Source: Bacillus xiapuensis (GTDB lineage: Bacteria > Bacillota > Bacilli > Bacillales > Domibacillaceae). From it: a DNA stretch of 64,000 bases. Location: assembly GCF_002797355.1 (NCBI RefSeq), contig NZ_KZ454939.1, positions 839,828 through 903,827 of the forward strand, in the 5' to 3' direction. The stretch's first letter is position 1. Every line of letters begins with the position of its first letter. Below are positions 44,705 through 52,212 of the stretch, in pieces. A model generated the notes under the pieces. The model searched no databases and had not been told where the DNA came from. It saw only the letters and a list, made by a program, of their open reading frames with translations. The translations under genes and the position numbers were made by a program.

Positions 44705-44721
44705 TTTGCTTGTTTGGAATG

Positions 44722-44757
44722 AAAAGCCGCCAGAGAGGGACTCTCTCGGCGGCTTTT
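44722..44757 (+). terminator. Terminator after moeA
   Basis: AAAAGCCGCC pairs with GGCGGCTTTT, extended by AGAGAG/CTCTCT in the inner part. It lies between convergent moeA and the nrnB remnant. Confidence 0.85.
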
Positions 44758-45265
44758 GGCTTGAAGGGGTCAGCAGCTTTTTCACGCATATTTCTTTGAT
44801 TTTACGGTGCCGCCCAATGATTTTTGCTGCGGCTCATTAAATAATGGACAAACTCATCATCTTTTGCCAACCAAGCGCTGAATTGTCTTTTTAAGAAATG
44901 TTCTCCTTCGAAGAAATTTGCAAAGGTTTCGCTGATCGCTGAGCGGCTGTGCTCAATTGCCCACTTCTGCTGATTGATCGGGTACAGCAGAAAAGTTTCT
45001 TTCTCTTGATTTTCGTAGAGTGAGCCAAAGAGAGATTCCTTTACATTATAGCGATTTCTTTTGGCATCCTCCCGCAGCGGCTTCAAATGAAAAGTATCGT
45101 TAACAAATGTTTGATACACATCCTCTGTCAATAAACAGCCGGATGCTTTAGCATGGCCACCGCCTCCATACACGCCGGCAATTTTGGAGACGTCGATATA
45201 GTCATGAATCGTCCGCAGCCCCATTCGTTTGCCGCCCATATTTAGAATAGCGATATATGTATAGA

Positions 45266-45287
45266 AATAATAAAGTTGTTTAATTTC
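45266..45287 (+). repeat. Putative TnsB site L1
   Basis: AATAATAAAGTTGTTTAATT-type motif just inside the left terminus, in inward orientation. Confidence 0.65.
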
Positions 45288-45300
45288 ATCCCGAAAAATT

Positions 45301-45337
45301 AATAATCATCTATCTGATAAGTCGATAGATGATTATT
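45301..45337 (-). terminator. Terminator of the element's cargo genes
   Basis: AATAATCATCTATC (45301-45314) and GATAGATGATTATT (45324-45337) form a perfect 14-bp stem. On the minus strand it is followed by AATTTTTCG, so it ends the leftward cargo transcript inside the element. Confidence 0.7.
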
Positions 45338-45386
45338 AGATTTGTTTAAAAAAATTTGATTTTCTTGTATCTTACGCCTATTTAAG

Positions 45387-45408
45387 CACAATAAAGTTGA
45401 TTAATTTC
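45387..45408 (+). repeat. Putative TnsB site L2
   Basis: CACAATAAAGTTGATTAATT, the second inward-facing copy in the left end, 120 bp from L1. Confidence 0.6.
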
Positions 45409-45442
45409 GGAAAGCGAATCGTTAAACATACACCCGGCGATA

Positions 45443-46480
45443 CTATCCCATATTATTTTTAATATGCATTTTCAGTTCACTAGGAGCATCTGATTTAATT
45501 GCTACATAATTATATTCTTTTTCAAATCCCATAAAAAGTATCACTTTTTGTGGGGTTTTCATTTTTAAAATCACATCTGGATATACCTTTTCAAAATCAC
45601 GTATCACAAAGTCAATAGTATCCTTTGTCAGTTTACGTTCTAAAACAGCTGAATCCTCAATCATACATTCAACATTAGAATAGTCAATTTTTGCACGTTT
45701 CATTAAACCTAATGACAGATAAAATGATTCGTTAGCGAAATAAATTGGATTTAAACGCAAAGCTTGTATGTCCGCTAAGAAAAAAATAACCGAGTAAATA
45801 TTTAAAGCTAATAAAATTATCGATAAAATTGGCGCTTTTTCATGTAGCCAATAATGTACCCCTATCGTTTCTACTATAATGGCGTGCATCATCATGATTT
45901 GAAATGCAATAAAGTTCGATTTTTTATACATAGTAATTCCTATTGGTTCTGTATTTTTCCAGCTACTGAATGCATAATAGAGCATAAGCAATTCAGAACA
46001 GATCATTTGGATAATTGAGTTATTTCGCACGTATTGCTCTACTGCTTGCGAGAAGGAAAAAGCGACAGGGAGAGTACTTTTCTTTACTTCATTTAATATC
46101 TTCGGCATATAACGAACAAATGTGATGATTAATAAAAGCTCTAAAAGAATAATACAACCTTCTACAATGATGCCAATCCAAACAATCATTTCATAAGGCC
46201 CTAACAACGAAGGGGGTATAAGAAAACGAATTAAAATACACCCTAGTGCCGATAAAATAATTGCTGATTTGAATGTGAATTTATCGCGATATAGCATAAT
46301 GAATAAAGGCAATAAAATAATAAAATCTAACATTGAACCTAGCACAATAGATTGCGTATCTTCGGGTAAAATCTTTGATCCGACTGAAGTTTGATATACC
46401 ATAAAGTTACTACAAATAATTAAAGCGAGCATAAAGAGCCACATTGGCTTTGCTTTCCCAATCCAAATCATTTTATTCAT
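45443..46480 (-). CDS. Polytopic membrane protein of unknown function (element cargo)
   Basis: A 345-residue protein with about seven membrane helices (for example MWLFMLALIICSNFMVYQ, FIILLPLFIMLY, VWIGIIVEGCIILLELLLII, QIMMMHAIIVETIGVHYWL) and a cytosolic C-terminal domain of about 100 residues (from about 245, RAKIDYSNVECMIEDSAVLE). Related Bacillus proteins are sometimes labelled beta-carotene monooxygenase, which I think is unsupported. Its start overlaps the MarR gene by 8 bp, so the pair is coupled. It is AT-rich compared with the flanking nrnB pieces, consistent with transfer. I cannot name a function; a sensor or transport-related role regulated by the MarR protein is possible. Confidence 0.75.
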   Translation of the reverse strand: MNKMIWIGKAKPMWLFMLALIICSNFMVYQTSVGSKILPEDTQSIVLGSMLDFIILLPLFIMLYRDKFTFKSAIILSALGCILIRFLIPPSLLGPYEMIVWIGIIVEGCIILLELLLIITFVRYMPKILNEVKKSTLPVAFSFSQAVEQYVRNNSIIQMICSELLMLYYAFSSWKNTEPIGITMYKKSNFIAFQIMMMHAIIVETIGVHYWLHEKAPILSIILLALNIYSVIFFLADIQALRLNPIYFANESFYLSLGLMKRAKIDYSNVECMIEDSAVLERKLTKDTIDFVIRDFEKVYPDVILKMKTPQKVILFMGFEKEYNYVAIKSDAPSELKMHIKNNMG

Positions 46481-46895
46481 CTCCCGCTAGCTTTATCAAT
46501 TGTTCAAGTATACGTGCTAAATGCTGTAAATCTTCTATTGGTAGTAGCCCATATAGATTTTCATTCATTTCTTTTTCTAGTAATATCATTTGCTCAAAAT
46601 ACTTTTCACTTTTCTCAGTTAATTGGAGTTTTATTTTTCTTCGATTTTCTTTGTCAATTGTTCTAATAATATACTCATGAGCTTCGAGCTTGTTTAATAA
46701 TTGACTGACCGCACTCGTTGAAACGTTTAAGCTATCTGCCAAATCTTTTGTTGAAGTAACACCAGAGCGAATTAATTCTAATACTAACACTTGTTTTGCT
46801 GTTAATTGATTATCGATATGCTTCTCATATTTACTTGCTAATTGCATATTCAACTGTGCTTGTAAACTATTTATTTTTCCAACAAGTTCTTTCAA
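46473..46895 (-). CDS. MarR-family regulator (element cargo)
   Basis: A 140-residue winged-helix repressor. Helix-turn-helix and wing: VTSTKDLADSLNVSTSAVSQ near 48-67, then LLNKLEAHEYIIRTIDKENR. N- and C-terminal helices form the dimer interface. The start is TTG at 46895; AAAGGGTGG lies 7 nt upstream, inside the right arm of a 44-bp perfect palindrome (46901-46944). Such a palindrome is a likely self-binding site and could also hide the ribosome binding site as an RNA hairpin. It overlaps and probably controls the membrane protein gene. Confidence 0.85.
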   Translation of the reverse strand: MKELVGKINSLQAQLNMQLASKYEKHIDNQLTAKQVLVLELIRSGVTSTKDLADSLNVSTSAVSQLLNKLEAHEYIIRTIDKENRRKIKLQLTEKSEKYFEQMILLEKEMNENLYGLLPIEDLQHLARILEQLIKLAGDE

Positions 46896-46900
46896 TACGA

Positions 46901-46944
46901 AACCACCCTTTATTATTAAGTTAACTTAATAATAAAGGGTGGTT
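46901..46944. promoter_or_regulatory. 44-bp perfect palindrome over the MarR gene start region
   Basis: The left arm AACCACCCTTTATTATTAAG plus TT mirrors exactly onto AACTTAATAATAAAGGGTGG plus TT, with no gap. The centre TTAAGTTAACTTAA is a plausible MarR operator and the right arm holds the ribosome binding site. As RNA it would form a 20-bp-plus hairpin. Both operator and translational-control readings are inference. Confidence 0.8.
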
Positions 46945-47060
46945 AATTAAATTGCAATAATAACTATCTACGCTTTTTTACACTTTAATAATATTTAAAT
47001 ATTATTTCTTTTATTACAAAACGAAAGAAATAATTGGTGTAAATTGCTAACATTGCGCCG

Positions 47061-47083
47061 ATTTTTCAAACTACTTTATTTGT
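47061..47083 (-). repeat. Putative TnsB site R2
   Basis: On the minus strand ACAAATAAAGTAGTTTGAAA, facing inward from the right end. Confidence 0.55.
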
Positions 47084-47102
47084 TTTTAAACGACATTATT
47101 GT

Positions 47103-47123
47103 AAATTTAACAACTTTATTGTC
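47103..47123 (-). repeat. Putative TnsB site R1
   Basis: On the minus strand GACAATAAAGTTGTTAAATT, next to the right terminus and closest to the Tn7 repeat. Confidence 0.7.
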
Positions 47124-47698
47124 AATCAACAATATAATCCAGATAGGGACATTCTTTACCCAGTTCATTTCCAAGCTCGGAATGATAGGACTCCGCGTAA
47201 ACGATGTCGGCGAGATGTTCGCCTACGGATGCTTGAATGAGTTCTCTCCGCTTGCGGCGAATATAGCGCTCGATTTTCTTTTCCTCCATATCCAGCAGGC
47301 TTTGTTCAAAGTCATCAAAGAAGAAATGTTCCTGCGTTGTCAGCCGGCTGATCATTCTTTCTTCAAATTCATCGATGGAAACTAAAAAGAAAAAAGCGTT
47401 CAGTCTTTTGGCTGCTTGATTATCGTTTTTCTCCCATTCCCATGTATCATACTGCCTAATGAGTTCGACAAACTCGGTGATGGCCTGCGAAGGTTCCAGC
47501 AGTTTTCGGGAAAGGAGGAACTCGTAAAGCAAGGAGGCAGCTGATGCCGGGGTTCCTTCCTCTTCCGCTGAAATATGCGCCCAATCATATGCATTCAAAT
47601 GCCATGCGGACTGATGATGATCAAGTAATTGCACTTGGCCGCCGCTTTGATAAAATTCCTCGAGCTTTTTTTCATTTTCTTCATTAACAGACAGGTCG

Positions 47699-47880
47699 TT
47701 GAGACTCCCACGTCTAAAGACGCAAGCCCTAAACCTTACGGTTAAACGGGTGGGATTCTTGAATGACTAAGCGTTCGCAGTCCATTTCTGTTTTGAACAG
47801 CCTTCAAGATGAGGGCATCTCATTGCCCCTCATAGGGCAGAACCTATAGTTCCCTATGCTGATTGACTATTACCATCAAT
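47699..47880 (-). ncRNA. Predicted omega RNA (reRNA) of TnpB
   Basis: The stretch from the end of tnpB to the right terminus is where IS605 elements encode the guide RNA. The 3' part is structured (CCCACCCG...GTGGGAG with an inner CGTCTTTAGACG hairpin) and ends in TCTCAA, after which the guide would read into nrnB, starting CGACCTGTCTG. The position follows the known layout of the family; the exact 5' end is not determined. Confidence 0.6.
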
Positions 47881-48930
47881 CACAGGTGCACATCGAATAT
47901 TCATAGCACCTACTAGATCACGATGTTTCTCGAATCCGCATTTACACTTGTATTTACGGTCTTGTGCTTTGTTCTTTTCAGAACAGTGAGGACATGTTTG
48001 ACTCGTATAAACAGGATTCACATATTCAACCTTAATGCCTTCTAACTTGGCCTTGTACTCAATAAATTGAGATAGACGATAAAAGGACCATGTATGCAAA
48101 TTCTTTTCGTTTTTACGACTTGTTCTTGTCGTCTGTCTGATATTCGCTAATTGTTCTATACGAATGACAGAGATTTCATTTTCTTTAGCAAAATTAACAA
48201 TCGCACGACTTACTTTATGGTCTTGATCTTTCATCCAACGCTGTTCCTTGTTTTTTGAACTGCGGATAGCATTTAATTTTTTCTTTTTGCCTAATGCTTT
48301 ACGAACAGAACGAAACTTTCTCTTTTTATATTTATTCTGTCTGCCGTTACCAAAGAAACGCACTTTTCCGTCATCAGTTACTGCAACAGCCGGAACTTTT
48401 AAACCTAAGTCAACTCCCATAACCTTGAATCCCGTTTTTTGAGGAGTAGGCGTAGTGACAGAAATTTGTGCGATCCATTTATTTGACTTTTTCGTGATAC
48501 GCAATGTGCCTAACTTATGTTTCAGCAAATTGAAATTTCGATTTTCCTTATCAATTAATAAAGCCCGAATAGGCGTTTTCTTGGCTTTACCGTCAATCAT
48601 GATCGGCAGTGAAATATGAGTGAAGTCCAAAGAGTAGTTTTGGTTGTTCCAGATACACGTAGGTTTCTTTAAGACTGGAATGGTTTCAAGTTTTGTTTTC
48701 TTTGCCTTCTTGAAAACACTTTTCGCATCTTTAATTGCTTGGTTTTTCACCGCACTGGGCAAAGAAGCACCAATGTTTTTACTTGTTTTCTTAGTGCTTT
48801 TCTTTTCTTTTACCATTTCAGACACAAGATCGTTGATTGTTGAAATGTATGTTTTACTCATTTCGGTCAAAGTCAAATCCTGTTCTTTAGTAGGTAGCAA
48901 TTTGATTTTTACAGTGATTGTTTGTGACAT
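47854..48930 (-). CDS. tnpB: TnpB, RNA-guided endonuclease
   Basis: A 358-residue TnpB. The RuvC-like catalytic residues are in GVDLGLKVP (Asp near 173), RIEQL (Glu near 269) and HRDLVGAMNI (Asp near 342). A zinc ribbon is present (CPHC...CKCG). The middle is Lys/Arg-rich for RNA binding. The start is ATG 48930 with AAGGGGGTG upstream; a longer start at 48963 is unlikely. TnpB of this group cuts DNA guided by the omega RNA next to a target motif like the insertion site (here TTAC), which keeps the element from being lost. Confidence 0.93.
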   Translation of the reverse strand: MSQTITVKIKLLPTKEQDLTLTEMSKTYISTINDLVSEMVKEKKSTKKTSKNIGASLPSAVKNQAIKDAKSVFKKAKKTKLETIPVLKKPTCIWNNQNYSLDFTHISLPIMIDGKAKKTPIRALLIDKENRNFNLLKHKLGTLRITKKSNKWIAQISVTTPTPQKTGFKVMGVDLGLKVPAVAVTDDGKVRFFGNGRQNKYKKRKFRSVRKALGKKKKLNAIRSSKNKEQRWMKDQDHKVSRAIVNFAKENEISVIRIEQLANIRQTTRTSRKNEKNLHTWSFYRLSQFIEYKAKLEGIKVEYVNPVYTSQTCPHCSEKNKAQDRKYKCKCGFEKHRDLVGAMNIRCAPVIDGNSQSA

Positions 48931-48934
48931 GATT

Positions 48935-49333
48935 TCACCCCCTTGTTTTTTGTTGTTCAACATATCGCTTTATAGTTTGACTTGATACGTTTCCAGCAGT
49001 AGAAACAAAATAAGAACGTGTCCACAAACTTGGCAGGTGTCGCAGGTGCGGAAATTCTTCTCGCAACTGTTTAGATGTCACTCCTTTGATTTTTGCCATG
49101 ATGTTTGCAGGGCTTAGTGTAGGTAGTACATTGAGAAACATGTGTGCATGGTCTTTGTCACATTCTAAAGCAATCACTTGTATTTTTAGTGGTTCGCATA
49201 TTTCGTGCACCATTTCTTTGAATCTCTTTTCTACCTTGTTGTCAAGAAATATTTTTCTTCTGTATCGAGGACAAAACACAAAATGATAGTTAATGAATGA
49301 TACGGTTGTAGTAGTTCTTCTATAATCTTCCAT
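48935..49333 (-). CDS. tnpA: TnpA, Y1 HUH transposase of IS200/IS605
   Basis: A 132-residue single-strand transposase. The HUH motif is in CDKDHAHMFLNV (His-x-His) and the catalytic Tyr in QTIKRYVEQQ near the C-terminus. SFINYHFVFCPRYRRKIF at the start is typical. I start at ATG 49333 (MEDYRRTTTT); an in-frame ATG at 49405 would add 24 unrelated residues. The ribosome binding site is weak, as often in this family. tnpB begins 4 bp after its stop. Confidence 0.92.
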   Translation of the reverse strand: MEDYRRTTTTVSFINYHFVFCPRYRRKIFLDNKVEKRFKEMVHEICEPLKIQVIALECDKDHAHMFLNVLPTLSPANIMAKIKGVTSKQLREEFPHLRHLPSLWTRSYFVSTAGNVSSQTIKRYVEQQKTRG

Positions 49334-49739
49334 ACTTATATTTTTATCAGTTTTCACTATAAACGACAACAAATATATAAAAATAAATATAGTGGAGTTT
49401 TCCAATACTTGAAGTACCGCAAAACCTTACGGTTAAATGCGGTACTCCGTATTTGACCTCACTATCATCCCACGTCTCAAGACGGTCTGCGACCTGTGTG
49501 GGCTTTCTTGTTCGAAAACCTGTAATCAGTAAAAACGTATTCTTATCGCCGTGATCTAAAAACCATTTAACTTCATGGTCAAGCCCGGATACTGAGTTAT
49601 AACGGACGTGGACTTTTTCCCGAAAGCGATTTTGGCTAAAATGCCGCAGCCCACGCCGTCTAAATCATTATGAGACAGCAGTCGATACATGCTCTTCACC
49701 TCTTCTAAATAGTATGGCATGATTCGCGGAAAATAATAA

Positions 49740-49860
49740 AGTGAACCTGCAAACAGCACAGATGTTTCTCCCCGCTGTTAAAAAGAGGAACAAAGGCTGC
49801 CAGCGCTTTTGCCGCCTGAACCGGGCATGTAGGCGCCGGAACTTCTAGGCGGAACAAAAA
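49740..49860 (-). repeat. Dispersed intergenic repeat, copy F (reverse)
   Basis: Read on the minus strand: TACATGCCCGGTTCAGGCGG, then GGCAGCCTTTGTTCCTCTTT, AACAGCGGGGAGAAAC and GCTGTTTGCAGGTTCACTTT. The last block matches copy D almost base for base. It lies just upstream of the nrnB start, so it is in that gene's 5' region. Confidence 0.65.
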
Positions 49861-49898
49861 ACGGGTAAAAAAGCAGCACTTGCTTTCTTACCCGTTTT
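49857..49898 (-). terminator. Terminator after the DUF3817 gene
   Basis: AAACGGGTAA pairs with TTACCCGTTT, with an inner AGCA/TGCT part; on the minus strand it ends in TTTTTTG. Confidence 0.8.
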
Positions 49899-49917
49899 CC
49901 GAAATATTCATATCTGG

Positions 49918-50214
49918 TTACTTTGCGTCCAGCTCGCGCAGTTTCTTGTCCAGAATAAAGTTGCCGAATGGAATAAAGGCAACGATAACGGAAACTGCCG
50001 CCCAAATTATATCCCATTTGATTTTTAAGGTAACGTAGGCAATCACCAGACAATACACGATAAATAACGCGCCATGAATGGAGCCGACAATTCGGACGGC
50101 TTCAGGCATATCGGCTCCGTACTTAAGCGGCATAGCGATAAATAACAAGATTAAGAGAGAGATGCCTTCAAAATAGCCCATAAACCTTAATTTCCCTATA
50201 GGTGTCTTTAGCAT
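49918..50214 (-). CDS. DUF3817 integral membrane protein
   Basis: A 98-residue membrane protein with about three helices. The start MLKTPIGKLRFMGYFEGISL and the later GSIHGALFIVYCLVIAYV are typical of DUF3817 (YdzA-type) proteins, found widely in Gram-positive bacteria; function unknown. The AGGAGG is 11 nt before ATG 50214; an upstream ATG at 50241 is less likely on family grounds. It ends in a strong terminator. Confidence 0.8.
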   Translation of the reverse strand: MLKTPIGKLRFMGYFEGISLLILLFIAMPLKYGADMPEAVRIVGSIHGALFIVYCLVIAYVTLKIKWDIIWAAVSVIVAFIPFGNFILDKKLRELDAK

Positions 50215-50305
50215 GAAGATCTTGTCCTCCTGTCCAATCAAAAGATATCATGATATAAACATACCGGAACAAGATTGAAATTTCATCTTTTTTCTCTTCA
50301 TCGTC

Positions 50306-50932
50306 TTAAAAAAGCTTGGCGGTTTCGGACGCTGTTTGGATGCCGTCCGCAATAATATCGGCTGCTTTATCGGGGAATTGATTATGTCCTTCCACGATCA
50401 CAGTAGTAATATCGTGAATGCCCATGAAGGACAGAAGCGTCTTCACATAATGGAGGGACATTTCCGAAGCAGCTGCCGGTCCTTTCGAATAGATGCCTCC
50501 TCTGGCATTTAATAGAGCGACTTTTTTGTCGGAAAGCAGGCCGACCGGTCCTTCCGCTGTGTAGCGGAACGTCTTGCCTGCTTGGCATAAATAGTCAAAA
50601 TAGGTGTGCAAGACAGCCGGTACCGAGAAGTTCCACAGTGGGAAAGCGATGACCACTTTATCCGCTGCAAGAAATTGATTCAGATACTTATTGACAATCG
50701 CAGCGGCTTTCTCTTCTTCTGGTGTTAATTCCAGTCCTTTTGCAAGCTTAAACATCCCGTTAATTTTGTCGGTATCATAGTAGGGAAGGTTTTCTTTAAA
50801 TAAATCGAGCTCTGTGACGGACGCCTCCGGATGAGAGGCCTTGAAGTTTTCAAGAAAGGCTTGGTAAAGTTGAACACTTACGGCCTGGTCTGCGGGCCGG
50901 GAATTTGCTTTAATAAATAATATGTTTTCCAT
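50306..50932 (-). CDS. azoR: FMN-dependent NADH:quinone/azo reductase (AzoR)
   Basis: A 208-residue flavodoxin-fold oxidoreductase that reduces quinones and azo dyes with NADH. It shows the phosphate-binding start ILFIKANSRPADQAVS, AFPLWNFSVPAVLHTYFDYL near 95-115 (FMN contacts and dimer), and LNARGGIYSKGPAAASEM. B. subtilis has two such enzymes, AzoR1 and AzoR2, under MarR-type control. AATGGAGGAAAC precedes the ATG at 50932. A broken MarR gene lies immediately upstream, so this gene may now be unregulated. Confidence 0.9.
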   Translation of the reverse strand: MENILFIKANSRPADQAVSVQLYQAFLENFKASHPEASVTELDLFKENLPYYDTDKINGMFKLAKGLELTPEEEKAAAIVNKYLNQFLAADKVVIAFPLWNFSVPAVLHTYFDYLCQAGKTFRYTAEGPVGLLSDKKVALLNARGGIYSKGPAAASEMSLHYVKTLLSFMGIHDITTVIVEGHNQFPDKAADIIADGIQTASETAKLF

Positions 50933-51020
50933 ACTGTTTCCTCCATTTGAGCAATTGCTGGATCGAGGCACTATCTGGCAAAAAAAGGTTGCTGCAGCAA
51001 CCTTTACAGCAAAAAGTGAT

Positions 51021-51451
51021 TTATTGAATATATTGTTGCATTTTCATTAGAATTCTTCTAAGCTCCCGTAATTCTGCTGCGGTGAGGCCTTTAAAGAAGC
51101 CCGTTCACTTTATTCGCACTGGGAATCATATCAGTGCTCAGTCCGGTGTCTTTATCGGTTAAATAAATGTTCAAAGAGCGGCGGTCTCTGTGATTATAAA
51201 CCTTGCGAATAAGCTCTTTTTGCTCAAGGTTAACGGCCATATGGGCAACATTTGTTTTATCTTTATTCGGCCTTTTGGCAATTTCTTGCTGGGATAATCC
51301 ATCTAGTTGCCGGAGCAGCATCAGTACTAAATTTTGCTCTGGGGCGAGATTAAAAGGCGCCGGCCTTTTTGACATAGCTAGTGATCATTAAAGCCGTCTG
51401 GTGGATAAAGATACTGATATATTCATCTAAAGGTCGCTTCATATCGATCAT
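51021..51451 (-). pseudogene. MarR-family regulator with two frameshifts
   Basis: Three segments in different frames join into one MarR protein of about 143 residues: MIDMKRPLDEYISIFIHQTA...TSYVK, then RPAPFNLAPEQNLVLMLLRQ...SANKVNG, then FKGLTAAELRELRRILMKMQ. The breaks are one extra A in the A5 run near 51368 and one extra G in the GGG near 51104. The winged-helix core is in the middle segment. It probably once repressed the azoreductase gene downstream. Both changes are single-base indels in homopolymers, so sequencing error must be excluded before calling it dead. Confidence 0.8.
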
Positions 51452-51562
51452 CCTGCAATTGCTGCTTCGTATTGATTGCCCACTCATTGTATGGAACCGT
51501 AAAAACATTGTCAAAGGATTTGTTTCAAATCAGTTTATGGCTTGGCTAATCATGAGAGCGGA

Positions 51563-52171
51563 TCAGGAATTCTCTTTTTTAGGTGGGGTTTGGCTGTTTT
51601 GTTCGCCGCTTTCAGCAGGCGGCGCTTTCGTTTGTTCAGCGGCTGAAGCGGGCCCGTTAACCGCTCCGATATACAGCCTGCCGTTTAGCTCTTTGATGCC
51701 TAACTGCCCCAAATTATTCGTCAATTCATATTTATCGAGATACAAGGTGTTAATATTAAATTCCTGATAAATGATAGGCTGTCCGCTTTTAGAGGAGCCC
51801 GTACTCTCAGGGCATTGGAGCAAGCGCTTTTCAAACTGCATGAGCTGATCTTCTAATTGGAGACGGCTCTTCATCATTTTTGCCGTCAGGCCTTCCAATT
51901 GATGAAGGGCAGTGATGGACTGGCTCAGCTGCTCTGAGAATGAAGCGTTGGAGATGGCCGCATTTTCCGTTTGACTGGAAGGAGAGTGGGGGCGGCGAAT
52001 GATAATTGCTTCATTTGTTTGCTCTTTCAGCTGAAGGATTTGCTTCTTGATTTCCTGTATTTGCTCGAATTGCTCCTTCAGCTGAGAGCATGGCTGCAGC
52101 TTGTGTTTCAGCTCTTTCATTTCACTTTGAATCGTTTCCGTTATCTTGTCTTTATCGAAATTAATCTTCAT
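51563..52171 (-). CDS. Coiled-coil protein, GerPC-like
   Basis: A 202-residue protein: an N-terminal coiled coil (LKHKLQPCSQLKEQFEQIQE, then IKKQILQLKEQ), a second helical part (LTAKMMKSRLQLEDQLMQFE), and a C-terminal beta segment (TLYLDKYELTNNLGQLGIKE) with a Pro/Ala/Glu-rich tail. The organisation resembles GerPC, a coat-associated germination protein. It ends a leftward gene group with two Hsp20-like and GerPA/PF-like genes, which supports a spore-coat role. I am unsure of the family. Confidence 0.6.
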   Translation of the reverse strand: MKINFDKDKITETIQSEMKELKHKLQPCSQLKEQFEQIQEIKKQILQLKEQTNEAIIIRRPHSPSSQTENAAISNASFSEQLSQSITALHQLEGLTAKMMKSRLQLEDQLMQFEKRLLQCPESTGSSKSGQPIIYQEFNINTLYLDKYELTNNLGQLGIKELNGRLYIGAVNGPASAAEQTKAPPAESGEQNSQTPPKKENS

Positions 52172-52212
52172 TGCAAAAACTCCCTCACGCTTTATTTGGC
52201 AGAAGAGGGAGG

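Larger units (their letters stand above)
45258..47131. mobile_element. Tn7-like non-autonomous element, 1874 bp
   Basis: Both ends begin TGT reading inward. The right end reads TGTTGATTGACAATAAAGT, sharing GACAATAAAGT with the TnsB-site repeats of Tn7; the left reads TGTATAGAAATAATAAAGT. Each end carries a second copy of the motif (45387-45408 and 47061-47083). The target duplication is ATATA at 45253-45257 and 47132-47136. Precise removal with one duplication restores the nrnB reading frame. There is no tnsA, tnsB, tnsC or target-selection gene inside, only a MarR regulator and a membrane protein, both leftward. It must have been moved by a transposase encoded elsewhere, or lost its own. Confidence 0.85.
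47699..49521 (-). mobile_element. IS200/IS605-family element with tnpA and tnpB
   Basis: 1823 bp, inserted in nrnB in the same orientation. On the minus strand the gene flank ends in TTAC and the element's right end closes with TCAA; there is no target duplication. TTAC/TCAA is the pattern of IS608-type elements. Joining ...CTGATTAC to CGACCTG... restores the frame (LITDLSV). Subterminal hairpins are visible: GTACCGCA/TGCGGTAC in the left end, and CCCAC/GTGGG with CGTCTTTAGACG in the right end. Both genes look intact, so the element may be active. Confidence 0.92.
44802..49690 (-). pseudogene. nrnB: DHH-family phosphoesterase (NrnB-type), split by two mobile elements
   Basis: One gene in three blocks on the minus strand: 49690-49522 (MYRLLSHNDLDGVGCGILAK), 47698-47132 (DLSVNEEN..., with the DHH motif LLDHHQSAWHLNAYDW) and 45252-44802 (AILNMGGKRMGLRT, with the DHHA1 motif VYGGGGHAKASGC). 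NrnB (YngD) of B. subtilis is a nanoRNase degrading short oligoribonucleotides. Joining the blocks at the element boundaries and restoring one A in the A5 run near 49600 gives 169+1+567+451 = 1188 nt, exactly 396 codons, close to the NrnB length. The start has GAGGTG upstream. The gene cannot make a full protein as it stands. Confidence 0.88.

Noticed and set aside
45258-47131. CRISPR-associated transposon (CAST) linked to the cas locus
   Set aside because: The Tn7-like element has no cas or tniQ gene and lies 28 kb from a normal I-C locus with cas3 and adaptation genes.
45258-47131. Integration at a standard Tn7 attachment site (glmS)
   Set aside because: The target is the interior of nrnB; no glmS end is present.
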